Counted from the stretch's first letter, positions 26,496 through 35,437 are shown. The stretch: DNA of 64,000 nt from Ferruginibacter sp. (GCA_019638485.1 JAHBTP010000001.1:620001-684000), one strand, 5' to 3'. Numbers and translations: made by a program. The notes: generated by a model from the sequence alone, not told the origin.

Positions 26496-27401
26496 TTATT
26501 TTCTATGGTATGCCGGGTGATGTGCTATTAAAGTTTGCCGTAAATATTCCCTATCAAGATGAGTATATATTTCTGTTGTAGTTATGCTTTCGTGTCCAAG
26601 CATTTCCTGTACCGCCCTTAAATCTGCGCCACCTTCTACCAGATGGGTAGCAAATGAATGACGAAAAGTATGCGGGGAAACCGTTTTTGTAATGCTTGCT
26701 TTTTTTGCCAAATCTTTAATGATAAGAAATATCATTACACGAGATAATTTACCTCCACGACGATTTAGAAACAACGTATCGGTTTGTCCGTTTTGAGGCT
26801 TAATATGGCTCCGTATATTTTTTAAATAAATCTGGATGTGTTTTATGGCTTCACTGCCTATGGGTACAAGTCGTTCTTTATCTCCCTTTCCGGTAACCCT
26901 AATAAAGCCCACATCCAAAAACAAACAACTTATTTTTAAGTTGACCACCTCGCTTACTCTTAAGCCACAACTATACATCGTTTCCAAAATGGCTTTGTTT
27001 CTTACTCCTTCTGCTAAACTTAGGTCTAACTTTTCAATTATTGCTTCAATTTCTTCAAAGGATAGTACATCGGGGAGTTTTCTTCTGTTACGAGGAGATT
27101 CTAACAATAGGGCAGGATTGTGATGAATTATATTTTCTATTACACAATATTTAAAGAAAGATTTTATTCCGGATATAATTCGGCTTTGTGAGGTGGCACT
27201 CATTCCTAATTCATTTATCTGACGGGTAAATCCTTCCAAATCCTTTAAAGTAATTTCACCGGGCGATTTTTTAAAGTCGTTTATTTGAAGATAGCTGCAT
27301 AATTTCCCTATATCATTCAAGTATGCCTCTACTGAATTTTCAGACAATGATTTTTCAAGCTGGAGCCAGGCTTTAAATCCACTGAGATAAGATTCCCACA
27401 T
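26496..27401 (-). CDS. xerD: Tyrosine recombinase XerD
   Basis: A 301-residue site-specific tyrosine recombinase. Residues about 1-95 form the SAM-like core-binding domain ('WLQLEKSLSENSVEAYLNDI'). The catalytic domain shows Arg in 'YSCGLRVSEVV', Lys in 'VTGKGDKERLVPIG', His-x-x-Arg in 'SPHTFRHSFATHL', His in 'LGHESITTTEIYTHL' and the nucleophile Tyr in 'EIYTHL'. Chromosome-dimer recombinases XerC/XerD have this length. Isolation from mobile-element genes and the lack of att-like repeats favour the housekeeping XerD over an integrase. It is convergent with the GT2 gene. Confidence 0.92.
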   Translation of the reverse strand: MWESYLSGFKAWLQLEKSLSENSVEAYLNDIGKLCSYLQINDFKKSPGEITLKDLEGFTRQINELGMSATSQSRIISGIKSFFKYCVIENIIHHNPALLLESPRNRRKLPDVLSFEEIEAIIEKLDLSLAEGVRNKAILETMYSCGLRVSEVVNLKISCLFLDVGFIRVTGKGDKERLVPIGSEAIKHIQIYLKNIRSHIKPQNGQTDTLFLNRRGGKLSRVMIFLIIKDLAKKASITKTVSPHTFRHSFATHLVEGGADLRAVQEMLGHESITTTEIYTHLDREYLRQTLIAHHPAYHRK

Positions 27402-27472
27402 TTTTTACCGGATGTACTAAAATTGTTTCTACAAGATAATTAAACATTAAATTAGCACCTCAATATTTTTTC

Positions 27473-27979
27473 ATGTCAAAAATTAAAGCGGTCAACTTTA
27501 GGTCCTTTAAAAGGAAAGTGTCAATTTATCGTTCCACATTTAGGAAATTTATAAACTTACTAGTAAAAGATACACCACGTGGGATAGATCGCTTAACCCC
27601 TAAAATTGAGGTAGAGGTTTGGAAGGAAGTAGATTGTCTCACTTGCGCAAATTGTTGCAAAACAATGACACCAACGTACAATACCAAAGATATAAAACGT
27701 ATTGCCAGACACATTAAAATGACACCGGAAGTATTTTCTAAAAAGTATTTGCGAAAAGATAGAGATGGTGATTTTGTAAATAAAACCCAACCATGCCCTT
27801 TTTTGAATCTAAAAGATAACAAATGCTCAATTTATACTGTACGCCCTGATGATTGCCGCGGCTTCCCGCATTTATCAAAGAAAAAGTTTGTTGAATATGC
27901 GCATGTACACAAACAAAATATAGATTTATGTCCGGCAACATTTAAGATGATAGAAAAAATGTATGAGCACTATCAATAA
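27473..27979 (+). CDS. YkgJ-family cysteine-cluster protein
   Basis: A 168-residue protein with the YkgJ (UPF0153/CxxCxxCC) zinc- or iron-binding Cys cluster: 'CLTCANCCKTM' near residue 60, 'QPCPFLNLKDNKCSIY' and 'RPDDCRGFPH' in the C-terminal half. The N-terminal 45 residues are basic and not part of the domain. The family binds a metal but its function is not established. The ATG at 27473 gives this N-terminal extension; internal starts are also possible. It is convergent with the YraN gene (3 nt between stops). Confidence 0.88.
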   Translation: MSKIKAVNFRSFKRKVSIYRSTFRKFINLLVKDTPRGIDRLTPKIEVEVWKEVDCLTCANCCKTMTPTYNTKDIKRIARHIKMTPEVFSKKYLRKDRDGDFVNKTQPCPFLNLKDNKCSIYTVRPDDCRGFPHLSKKKFVEYAHVHKQNIDLCPATFKMIEKMYEHYQ

Positions 27980-27982
27980 CTA

Positions 27983-28339
27983 TTACCAAACATACACATC
28001 TTCAATGAGGGTATAGCTTGGTTCCTTATAAATTATTTCAATAGCCAGAACATCGTATTGCACGCGTTTTTTATTATTATTACGGCTGAGCCAGTTTTCT
28101 GCAGCAATCATCATAGACTGAATCTTCTTTTTTGAAACATTATCATCCGGATATCCAAACATTTTGTTTGTTCTTGTTTTAACTTCAATGAAATGAACGT
28201 AATTTCCTCTTTGGGCTATTATATCAAGCTCATGACTTCCGTAGCGCCAGTTGGTAGCTAAAATCTCATATCCTTTATTTTGAAAGTATGCTAAAGCCAG
28301 GTCTTCACCTTTTTTTCCCTTCTCTTTGTTGCTCATCAT
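27983..28339 (-). CDS. YraN-family protein (UPF0102, nuclease-like)
   Basis: A 118-residue protein of the YraN family. 'KGKKGEDLALAYFQNKGY', 'RYGSHELDIIAQRGNYVHFIEVKTR' show the endonuclease-like core with Asp and Glu-x-Lys residues. Role unknown. The open frame extends upstream to 28393, but the family starts near 'MSNKEKGKKGE', so ATG at 28339 (or the next codon, 28336) is preferred. The gene is convergent with the YkgJ-like gene; the DUF6580 gene starts about 105 nt away on the other strand. Confidence 0.9.
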   Translation of the reverse strand: MMSNKEKGKKGEDLALAYFQNKGYEILATNWRYGSHELDIIAQRGNYVHFIEVKTRTNKMFGYPDDNVSKKKIQSMMIAAENWLSRNNNKKRVQYDVLAIEIIYKEPSYTLIEDVYVW

Positions 28340-28417
28340 TATGGAAAATAAATAATAATAATTCCATTCACCATGATTTAATCCACAAAACAAATGGGGT
28401 TTTTCCGCCTAATTGTG

Positions 28418-28425
28418 TACTTTTG
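28418..28425 (+). promoter_or_regulatory. Putative -7 box (TACTTTTG) of the DUF6580 gene
   Basis: TACTTTTG matches TAnnTTTG and ends 20 nt before the ATG at 28446. It lies in the longer frame that begins at 28413, supporting the shorter start. Confidence 0.45.
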
Positions 28426-28445
28426 CAATTGTAAATAATGTGCAC

Positions 28446-28991
28446 ATGAACAAAAATTATTTAAATTCTACGGTTATTGCTATAGGTTTAGTATTGTTAG
28501 CCGCTCTTTCAAGGATTGCATTATATCCAAATAATTTTAGCCCAATTATTGCCATCGCATTATTTAGTGGTGCAGTAATGTATAATAAAAAATGGGCATT
28601 CCTACTACCCCTTGGCGCTATGTTATTATCAGATATTTTGTTTGAGGTCTTTAATATTGATTCTGGCTTTTGGGGTTACGGACAATTAGTAAACTATGGT
28701 TTATTGGCTGGTATTACGGCATTGGGTTTTGCCATTAAAAGAATTAATATTTTAAATGTAGCCGGGTTCACCATATTATCCTCTTTGTTGTTCTTTTTTG
28801 TAAGCAATGCTATGGTTTGGGCTACTATTTCAGGTATGTATGCTCCGGGTTTGAGTGGTTTGCGTGATAGTCTGGTAGCAGGTATTCCGTTTTTGAAAAA
28901 TAGTTTAATGGCTGATTTAGTTTATAGCACTGTATTATTTGGTGGTTATGTATTATTAGTCAAGACTGTTAGTAAGAAAGCATTACAATAA
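28446..28991 (+). CDS. DUF6580-family integral membrane protein
   Basis: A 181-residue membrane protein with about five membrane segments. It has the family features 'LSRIALYPNNFSPIIAIALFS' and 'LPLGAMLLSDILFE' early, then 'GLLAGITALGFAI' and a C-terminal 'NSLMADLVYSTVLFGGY'. The family is common in Bacteroidetes and has been described only as putative transport or vitamin-uptake-like; function is unproven. The ATG at 28446 is preferred over 28413 because the -7 promoter box lies between them. It ends at the terminator shared with rnhA. Confidence 0.82.
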   Translation: MNKNYLNSTVIAIGLVLLAALSRIALYPNNFSPIIAIALFSGAVMYNKKWAFLLPLGAMLLSDILFEVFNIDSGFWGYGQLVNYGLLAGITALGFAIKRINILNVAGFTILSSLLFFFVSNAMVWATISGMYAPGLSGLRDSLVAGIPFLKNSLMADLVYSTVLFGGYVLLVKTVSKKALQ

Positions 28992-29014
28992 GAGTAGAAA
29001 TTCTATATTTTTTA

Positions 29015-29041
29015 AAGAAGGCCTCTATTTGAGGCCTTCTT
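29015..29041. terminator. Hairpin between convergent DUF6580 and rnhA genes
   Basis: AAGAAGGCCTC (29015-29025) pairs perfectly with GAGGCCTTCTT (29031-29041), 11 bp, around a 5-nt loop. On the minus strand the first arm holds the last sense codons of rnhA and the loop holds its stop codon. The T-run after it is short in both directions, so efficiency is uncertain. Confidence 0.65.
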
Positions 29042-29489
29042 CATAACCATTATCAATGAGTAAATTTTTGCCTGCTGCTGCTGTTGTAGCTAATTCATCA
29101 CATCTGTTGTTGTAGTGGTTTTCTGCATGTCCTTTCACCCACACAAAATTGATTTTTAATTTGAGGGATAGTTCATGGTAGGCTAACCACAGATCTTTAT
29201 TTTTTTTACCTCCGGCAAATTGTGTATTAATCCATTTGGCTAACCAGCCTTTTGAAATGGCATCAACAACATATTTGCTATCTGAATATACGGTAATTGG
29301 AAGAGATTTATTTTTAACGGCTTTTAGTCCTTCAATTACTGCTAATAATTCCATCCGGTTATTGGTAGTAAGCCTGTATCCTCCATAAATTTCTTTGTAA
29401 TGGTTTTGGTCAGTCATTAAAATAGCGCCATATCCACCCGGTCCTGGATTACCGCGTGACGAGCCATCGGTGTAAAGTTTTATGTGCAT
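29025..29489 (-). CDS. rnhA: Ribonuclease HI
   Basis: A 154-residue RNase HI that cuts the RNA strand of RNA-DNA hybrids. The four acidic active-site residues are Asp8 ('YTDGSSRGNPGPGGYG'), Glu47 ('NNRMELLAVIEGL'), Asp70 ('VYSDSKYV') and Asp131 ('NRCDELATT'); the basic handle is 'KWINTQFAGGKKNKD'. Length is normal. Its ATG overlaps the stop codon of the carboxylase gene as TAATG, so translation is likely coupled. Its C-terminal codons lie inside the terminator hairpin at 29015-29041. Confidence 0.96.
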   Translation of the reverse strand: MHIKLYTDGSSRGNPGPGGYGAILMTDQNHYKEIYGGYRLTTNNRMELLAVIEGLKAVKNKSLPITVYSDSKYVVDAISKGWLAKWINTQFAGGKKNKDLWLAYHELSLKLKINFVWVKGHAENHYNNRCDELATTAAAGKNLLIDNGYEEGLK

Positions 29490-31117
29490 TATACCTGGAA
29501 TACGCCGGTTTTAAATTCGCCAATATATGGATTGTGATTTGCAGCAGAAATACCTTCAGATATAGCTTTACGAGTTTCTGCAGGATCTATAATTGCGTCA
29601 ACCCATAAACGTGCCGCAGCATACTCAACCTTGGTTTGGTTGTTGTAACGTGTAGTAATTTTTTGTAAGATAGCATGTTCTTCCTCCGGAGTAACAGTTT
29701 CTCCTTTTGCTTTCATACTGGCTACTTGAATTTGTAACATCGTTTTAGCAGCTTGCTCACCACCCATTACAGCAATACGTGCAGTGGGCCATGCATAGAT
29801 AAAGCGGGGATCATAAGCTTTACCACACATTGCATAGTTTCCTGCACCATAAGAATTTCCAATAATGATAGTGATTTTTGGTACAACCGAATTGGAAACA
29901 GCGTTAACCAACTTTGCGCCATCTTTAATAATACCGGCATGCTCACTTCTACTACCTACCATAAAACCGGTTACATCTTGTAAGAAAACCAATGGTATTT
30001 TCTTTTGGTTACAGTTTAAAATGAATCGGGCGGCTTTATCTGCACTATCATTATAAATGACACCACCTAATTGCATTTCTCCTTTTTTGTTCTTTACAAT
30101 TAATCGTTGATTGGCAACAATGCCAACAGCCCAACCATCTACGCGGGCATATCCGCAAATAATTGTTTTACCATATTCCTGCTTAAACTCATCAAAAGTG
30201 CCTGCATCTACAATACACTTAATAATATTGAGTATATCGTATGGTTTTACATTGCCTTCACTTTGTATTTCATAAATATCATCCCGTTCCCCTTCCGGAA
30301 GAGCAGGAGTAATTCTGTCAAATCCTGCATTCTTTGGTTTTGCTAATTTACCAATGATGCTTTTTACTCTGTCAAAGCAAGCTTCTTCAGTTGGGAATTG
30401 ATAATCTGCTATACCGGAAATTTCATTATGTGTGGCAGCTCCACCAAGGGTTTCAGCATCAATACTTTCACCAATTGCTGCTTTTACCAGGTAGGGGCCC
30501 GCTAAAAAAATTGAGCCATTGCCTTCTACCATTAACGTTTCATCACTCATAATAGGAAGGTATGCACCACCCGCTACGCAGGCTCCTGTAACCACTGCAA
30601 TTTGGGTTATCCCCATAGCACTCATCTTTGCGTTATTTCTAAAAACTCTACCGAAGTTCTCTTTATCCGGAAAAATTTCATCCTGCATGGGGAGAAATAC
30701 ACCCGCACTATCCACAATATAAATTATGGGTAAACAATTCTCCATAGCAATTTCCTGCATCCGCAAATTCTTTTTACCGGTTATTGGAAACCAAGCACCT
30801 GCTTTTACAGTTTGATCATTGGCTACAATCACACATTGCCTGCCGGATACATAACCAATACCACTTACAGTGCCCGCAGCAGGACATCCACCGTATTCTT
30901 CATACATTTCATATCCTGCAAAAGCTCCTATTTCTAAAAAAGGAGTATCATTATCACACAAATAAGCAATTCGCTCCCTTGCAGTAAGTTTATTTTTATC
31001 TTTTTGCTTTTGCATGGCCTTTTTCCCACCTCCCTCATAAATCTTATCTAATTTCTTTTTGATTTGACTCCAGGCCATTTTATTAGCATCTTCGTTTTTG
31101 TTTTTCTCAATATTCAT
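29489..31117 (-). CDS. Acyl-CoA carboxylase carboxyltransferase (beta) subunit
   Basis: A 542-residue carboxyltransferase of the propionyl/methylcrotonyl-CoA carboxylase type, acting with a biotin subunit not seen here. 'KNKLTARERIAYLCD', 'GTVSGIGYVSGRQCVIVAND', 'VTGACVAGGAYLP' (oxyanion-hole glycines) and 'IGNSYGAGNYAMCGKAY' are characteristic, and length is normal. The 'GGCPAAGTV..' and 'SRSEHAGIIKDGAKLV' segments fit the methylcrotonyl-type group but substrate is not certain. The frame is open to 31222, yet the domain begins near the ATG at 31117, which I prefer. TAATG overlap with rnhA. Confidence 0.93.
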   Translation of the reverse strand: MNIEKNKNEDANKMAWSQIKKKLDKIYEGGGKKAMQKQKDKNKLTARERIAYLCDNDTPFLEIGAFAGYEMYEEYGGCPAAGTVSGIGYVSGRQCVIVANDQTVKAGAWFPITGKKNLRMQEIAMENCLPIIYIVDSAGVFLPMQDEIFPDKENFGRVFRNNAKMSAMGITQIAVVTGACVAGGAYLPIMSDETLMVEGNGSIFLAGPYLVKAAIGESIDAETLGGAATHNEISGIADYQFPTEEACFDRVKSIIGKLAKPKNAGFDRITPALPEGERDDIYEIQSEGNVKPYDILNIIKCIVDAGTFDEFKQEYGKTIICGYARVDGWAVGIVANQRLIVKNKKGEMQLGGVIYNDSADKAARFILNCNQKKIPLVFLQDVTGFMVGSRSEHAGIIKDGAKLVNAVSNSVVPKITIIIGNSYGAGNYAMCGKAYDPRFIYAWPTARIAVMGGEQAAKTMLQIQVASMKAKGETVTPEEEHAILQKITTRYNNQTKVEYAAARLWVDAIIDPAETRKAISEGISAANHNPYIGEFKTGVFQV

Positions 31118-31341
31118 AAACGTAAAAGTAACTATTATTTTACGTTGCTGAAAACACAATAAGTCATTGACGTAAAATTGGTGCACCCTGGTATTTGAAC
31201 ATGGCCTTTTTACGCTTTCCATATACTGTTTAAAATTCAGGACTGTAGGGGCTTTTAATAAAGAATGTAAACTGTAACCCCAAGTGTTAGAGATCTAAAT
31301 ATCAAAACCGGGGGGTATTTTTTATATCCGGGTGGAGATTA

Positions 31342-31758
31342 TTATTCTGTTGTAAAATAAATATGTCTTGATTCTTTTAAGTTTAGATGAGATAGAATCA
31401 TTTCAGCAAGTTCAAGATCCTGCATAGCTACTTGTGAATAGTCGGCATTATACATATAGGGACCCCGTTTTAATACGCCTTCATAATTAATGACTAAATT
31501 ATTAGTGGTAGCCCCATTTCCATTAACGCTTATAAAGCCATTAATCTTAGCAACGCCTTTATTAAACTTATAGCTAAAGTCACCCCCAATATGGATTGTA
31601 TATCCATTTACCTTTATAGTGAAATTGATTCTTTTATTATACGGCTTTTCATCTTTTTTAGGATGTCGCATTTCTTTTTGGGTAATTGTTTCTAAAATTT
31701 GTGCTGTTGTATTAAATGATAATGTCAATACACAAAGTATTAAAATGATTGTTTTCAT
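31342..31758 (-). CDS. Small secreted protein of unknown function
   Basis: A 138-residue protein with a clear signal peptide: 'MKTIILILCVLTLSFN' then an Ala-Gln cleavage region near residues 18-20. The mature part is beta-rich, with Gly/Lys-rich strands ('NGYTIHIGGDFSYKFNKG', 'INGFISVNGNGATTN'). No family is recognised and there are no conserved active-site residues I can point to. It is not close to other genes in a way that suggests an operon. Export to the periplasm is likely. Confidence 0.75.
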   Translation of the reverse strand: MKTIILILCVLTLSFNTTAQILETITQKEMRHPKKDEKPYNKRINFTIKVNGYTIHIGGDFSYKFNKGVAKINGFISVNGNGATTNNLVINYEGVLKRGPYMYNADYSQVAMQDLELAEMILSHLNLKESRHIYFTTE

Positions 31759-31967
31759 GGCACAATAGTTTTAAGATAACTTAATGTTGTTTTGATTTTT
31801 AGTACTAACAACTTTTTGCAGTTATTACGGATTATAGTACTCAAAATTCAAGAAGTGACAATAGTTCACAAAGTGAAAATGAACAAAAAAAATAGTTTTT
31901 TTTCTTTATATGTGATGAGCATTTTTTGTGCTAAATATTTAAACTGCTCATTTTTTTAATTAGCTCA

Positions 31968-33029
31968 TTAAAAGGAATGAGCTAATTCAGAAAATCGTTC
32001 TAATAGCGTAATTTGATTAGCAGCTCTAATTAAGTTATGATTAGGGTAGGAGGCTCCATAATAGATATCGTTATTCAGAAAGTCTGTTAGGAATCGCAGC
32101 GCTTGCATATAAATACTAAACTTGCCTGCATAATAAAAATGTTGTTTTTCTTCTTCCGTTAATTCATTACCCATCTCACTGCAATAACCTTGTACGATGG
32201 CCTTATAATATGCTTCCCGTACTAGTATTTTTGAAAAATCTTTTTCCTCTTCACTTACCGGGCATAGATAGGTACGCATCATATCACCAACATCGCTAAT
32301 GAAGTATCCCGGCATCACGGTATCTAAGTCAATCACACAAAGCCCCATACCATTTTTGTCAAATAATACATTGCTTATCTTAGTATCATGGTGTGTAACC
32401 CTCTTTTTAAAAGCAGGGTTCCTTTGTATTTGTAAAAAATCAGTAGCAATTGTTTTATGGGTTTCAAGTCTGCTAATCCATTCTCCCGCTGCAACCTTTC
32501 TTTTTTCATTTGCATATTTAATCGCATGTACATATTGGTTATAGCGTAAGTGTAGATTATGAAAATCGGGGATAGTTTCCTTTAAATGTATAAGTTCTAT
32601 TCCTAAAAGTGACTTTGTGAATTTTCCAAATTGTGCAGCTGCTTCAAATGCAATTTGTGGACTATCAACAACAGTATAGGTAATGGAATTGGGGATAAAT
32701 GTGAAAAGGCGAAATACCCCAAAAGGAGGTATTGTAATAATTTCTTTATTTGATAACGTCTTTTGAGGAGCTGCGAAAAGATAATCGGGGTGATGTGTTT
32801 TTAGAAAATCAGATATCAGTGCTATGTTGTGTGCGATTACTGTAGGATCTTTAAAGACAGCACTATTTACTTTTTGGAGTATAAATGACTTTTGACCGGT
32901 TGAAATTTTCCAGGTGGAATTTATTAGTCCCACTCCCCATTTTTCAATTTTTAAAATATCTCCATTCAAATTAAAATGAGGCAATACAGTTGAAATGAGG
33001 TCGCTATTTTCAGGTTGTTTAAAATTCAT
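31968..33029 (-). CDS. Phosphotransferase (NahK/N-acetylhexosamine kinase-like)
   Basis: A 353-residue aminoglycoside-phosphotransferase-fold kinase. 'SFILQKVNSAVF' is the ATP-binding Lys region. The catalytic loop is 'THHDTKISNVLFD' and the metal motif 'VIDLDTVMPGYFISDVGDMMRTY'. The latter run is typical of N-acetylhexosamine 1-kinases (NahK) and relatives, which phosphorylate GlcNAc/GalNAc at C1. I prefer the ATG at 33029, which overlaps the 3' end of the GH109 gene by 11 nt and gives the family N-terminus; the frame is open further upstream. Substrate is inferred, not seen. Confidence 0.85.
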   Translation of the reverse strand: MNFKQPENSDLISTVLPHFNLNGDILKIEKWGVGLINSTWKISTGQKSFILQKVNSAVFKDPTVIAHNIALISDFLKTHHPDYLFAAPQKTLSNKEIITIPPFGVFRLFTFIPNSITYTVVDSPQIAFEAAAQFGKFTKSLLGIELIHLKETIPDFHNLHLRYNQYVHAIKYANEKRKVAAGEWISRLETHKTIATDFLQIQRNPAFKKRVTHHDTKISNVLFDKNGMGLCVIDLDTVMPGYFISDVGDMMRTYLCPVSEEEKDFSKILVREAYYKAIVQGYCSEMGNELTEEEKQHFYYAGKFSIYMQALRFLTDFLNNDIYYGASYPNHNLIRAANQITLLERFSELAHSF

Positions 33030-34374
33030 CAGAAAGTGAAAATACGGGTTTGCGATACATCCATTTACCTCCGGTAAAATCCGGGAATTCGATAGTTTCA
33101 TTTCCCTTTTCAATAGAAATTTCACTAAGTGGAGTGATTGCGCTCCAAGCTGCTGCATCATATACATCCATGGGAGTGTCCGTTTTCCTTTTAATTGATT
33201 CTACCAATGCGTGTATTACAAAAAAGTCCATGCCTCCGTGCCCGGCTCCTGCTGTTTCATTACTCCAGCGTTTCCAAAGTGGATGATCATATTTATCAAA
33301 CCATAATTTTGAATTATCCCATTGATGAGGTTTGGATTTTCCTTCAATATAAACACCACGTGCTACGTCCATCCATAAACCATCTGTACCTTGTACTCTA
33401 AATCCTAATGAATAGGGACGTGGTAGATTGGTGTCGTGCTGCAGTAATATAGTTTCTCCATTTGCACAGCCAATAGATGTAGTCACTATATCCCCTAATT
33501 TAAAATTGATTTTTGCATTGGGGTGGGTTGGCCCGCATTTTTTAACAATGTAATCATGAAGGCCGCGAGCTTTAGAGGAAAAGGATGAGATATTCACAAA
33601 TCTATTTCCTCGGTTGATGTTGATATAATGCGCAATAGGTCCTATTCCGTGTGTGGGATACAAATCACCATTTCGATAAACAGAGTGGTGTGTACGCCAT
33701 CTTGCCTCACTCCATCCCTTGTCTCCAAATTCACATCCATGGCCATAAGCCTCAATACCATTATTGAATTTTACTTCACGCAAATCATGCTGATAGCCAC
33801 CTTGTAAATGTACTAACTCTCCAAACAAACCTTGTCGCACCATATTTAAAGCCGCCATAACATCTCTTCGGTAACATACATTCTCCAGCATCATTACATG
33901 TGCATTGTATTGCTCTGCAGATTTTACTACATCCCAATGATCTTGAAGCGTTATGCCCAGCATAACTTCTGTTCCAATGTATTTGATACCTGCTTCTATT
34001 GAGCCAATAATCATTTCTTTGTGCCACTCCCAGGGTGTAGAAATAATGATACCATCAATATTTTTTAATGCCAACATCTTTTTCCATGCGTAGGGGTCGC
34101 CTGAAAATATTTGCGGCATTTTATTTCCACTCCTATCAATAATACTTTTTGAAATGCTTAACATCCGTTCATCAATATCACAGATAGCTACTAATTCCAC
34201 ATCATTTCTTCGCATAATAAGATCTAAGTGATTTTGGCCACGTAATCCTACTCCAATCATGGTTAATCTCACCTTTTCTTGGGTATTGCTAATACCCGCA
34301 AAAAGTTCTCTGCCGGGTAATGCCACAAGGGCTGCAGTTAACGCAGTATCCTTTATAAATTTCTTTCTGTTCAT
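33019..34374 (-). CDS. GH109-family glycosidase (alpha-N-acetylgalactosaminidase-like)
   Basis: A 451-residue Gfo/Idh/MocA-fold protein. The NAD-binding loop is 'MIGVGLRGQNHLDLI'. 'PTHGIGPIAHYININRGNRF' and 'HGCEFGDKGWSEARWRTHH' match GH109 alpha-N-acetylgalactosaminidases, which use bound NAD+ in a redox-assisted hydrolysis. The N-terminus carries a Tat-like signal with Arg-Lys in place of Arg-Arg ('NRKKFIKDTALTAALVALP'), so periplasmic export is likely but not certain. It overlaps the downstream kinase gene by 11 nt. A plain Gfo/Idh oxidoreductase is the alternative. Confidence 0.87.
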   Translation of the reverse strand: MNRKKFIKDTALTAALVALPGRELFAGISNTQEKVRLTMIGVGLRGQNHLDLIMRRNDVELVAICDIDERMLSISKSIIDRSGNKMPQIFSGDPYAWKKMLALKNIDGIIISTPWEWHKEMIIGSIEAGIKYIGTEVMLGITLQDHWDVVKSAEQYNAHVMMLENVCYRRDVMAALNMVRQGLFGELVHLQGGYQHDLREVKFNNGIEAYGHGCEFGDKGWSEARWRTHHSVYRNGDLYPTHGIGPIAHYININRGNRFVNISSFSSKARGLHDYIVKKCGPTHPNAKINFKLGDIVTTSIGCANGETILLQHDTNLPRPYSLGFRVQGTDGLWMDVARGVYIEGKSKPHQWDNSKLWFDKYDHPLWKRWSNETAGAGHGGMDFFVIHALVESIKRKTDTPMDVYDAAAWSAITPLSEISIEKGNETIEFPDFTGGKWMYRKPVFSLSDEF

Positions 34375-34507
34375 TTCTTAGAAGAATTAATAAGTTAAAA
34401 ATTTGAATTAAATTCAACTACTCCTTTTTGTTTGAAGTGACGCTTACGTTTGTTTGGATGTATTTAAATTTATTTTTTATATAGTTTAAAAAATAAAACA
34501 TCATAGG

Positions 34508-35437
34508 TTATGGAATAAACCTTTTTCTGGGTGCATTCTTTTTGTGTCGCCACGTGGTTATCTTCCCTGATAAATAACCCACCGCAATGGCCAGAGGGTA
34601 ATCTCCAATCCAGTGTACTTCAGTATTTATCATGGCATAAGCACAGCCTGCGGCAACAACACTTCCTACGGGCACAATCCATTTCTTTTCAGGATAATTA
34701 TTGGCAAGTACGGTTATAGTGGCTACAAGCGTTGCTAAGTGTCCGGAAGGAAAAGCATCGTAACGAGGAGTATTGTTTTGATAGGCAGAGAAAGCCGGTA
34801 GCGGACGCCAACGTCCACCATCTACTGTTCTTGCAAAGGGGCTTTCTCTTCCTGAAATTCGTTTAAGTATCTGTGTGGTTAACCCCATAGAAATAAATGT
34901 TTCAGTTAAATCGTATGCTGTGCTTATTGCTCTTTTATCGTGTGTAATTTTTCCATACGTCCATAAGCCACCTGCAAGTATTATACTGGTGCCGCCTTGC
35001 CCTAATTGATATAACGCTGTATTTAAGTTTTTGGGAAGCCTGAATGCTTTAACATTTCCTATTGTTATCACATCAATATATGCCGTTTCAGGCCTTAATC
35101 CAATATTATCACTAAGTTGTCTTACGCCATTAAGAATGTTTTGATCTTGCCATATTAATAGTCCTGTTGATACTGCTACTGCTGTTAAAGGAAGGAGGTT
35201 CTTTTTCTTAAAAGGAGATTTGGCAATTTGCCACATATCTGCTGGTACATTTTTTAAGTTTTTAAGAATATTCGTCTTCCCAAAAGCAAGGGTGTCATTT
35301 TTATATATATGAAGTTGTATCCCCGATGGCAAGGCTGGCAGGTTAATACTATTATCAATTACAAGGGTGGAATCGTTTTGCGAAAAGGCAGATGATATTG
35401 TCAAAAATAAAAGCGCATTGATAAATAGGATTTTCAT
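34508..35437 (-). CDS. PAP2-family phosphatase (membrane/periplasmic)
   Basis: A 309-residue protein with a signal peptide ('LFINALLFLTISSAFS') and a C-terminal PAP2 domain. The motifs are 'KRISGRESPF' (motif 1 region), 'AFPSGHLATLVAT' (motif 2 Gly-His) and 'VHWIGDYPLAIAVG' (motif 3, catalytic His with Asp). It probably dephosphorylates polyprenyl or phosphatidic lipids in the periplasm, which suits undecaprenyl-diphosphate recycling. The frame is open to 35497, but the signal peptide begins at ATG 35437 and a -7 box lies 27 nt upstream, so that start is used. Confidence 0.85.
   Translation of the reverse strand: MKILFINALLFLTISSAFSQNDSTLVIDNSINLPALPSGIQLHIYKNDTLAFGKTNILKNLKNVPADMWQIAKSPFKKKNLLPLTAVAVSTGLLIWQDQNILNGVRQLSDNIGLRPETAYIDVITIGNVKAFRLPKNLNTALYQLGQGGTSIILAGGLWTYGKITHDKRAISTAYDLTETFISMGLTTQILKRISGRESPFARTVDGGRWRPLPAFSAYQNNTPRYDAFPSGHLATLVATITVLANNYPEKKWIVPVGSVVAAGCAYAMINTEVHWIGDYPLAIAVGYLSGKITTWRHKKNAPRKRFIP

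Noticed and set aside
26496..27401. Phage or integrative-element integrase
   Set aside because: Length and motifs fit housekeeping XerD; no att repeats, excisionase or mobile genes nearby.
31118..31222. N-terminal extension of the carboxylase beta subunit
   Set aside because: Residues do not resemble the family; the ATG at 31117 gives the normal length.
33030..33167. N-terminal extension of the phosphotransferase
   Set aside because: Lies fully inside the GH109 coding sequence and does not look like the family N-terminus.
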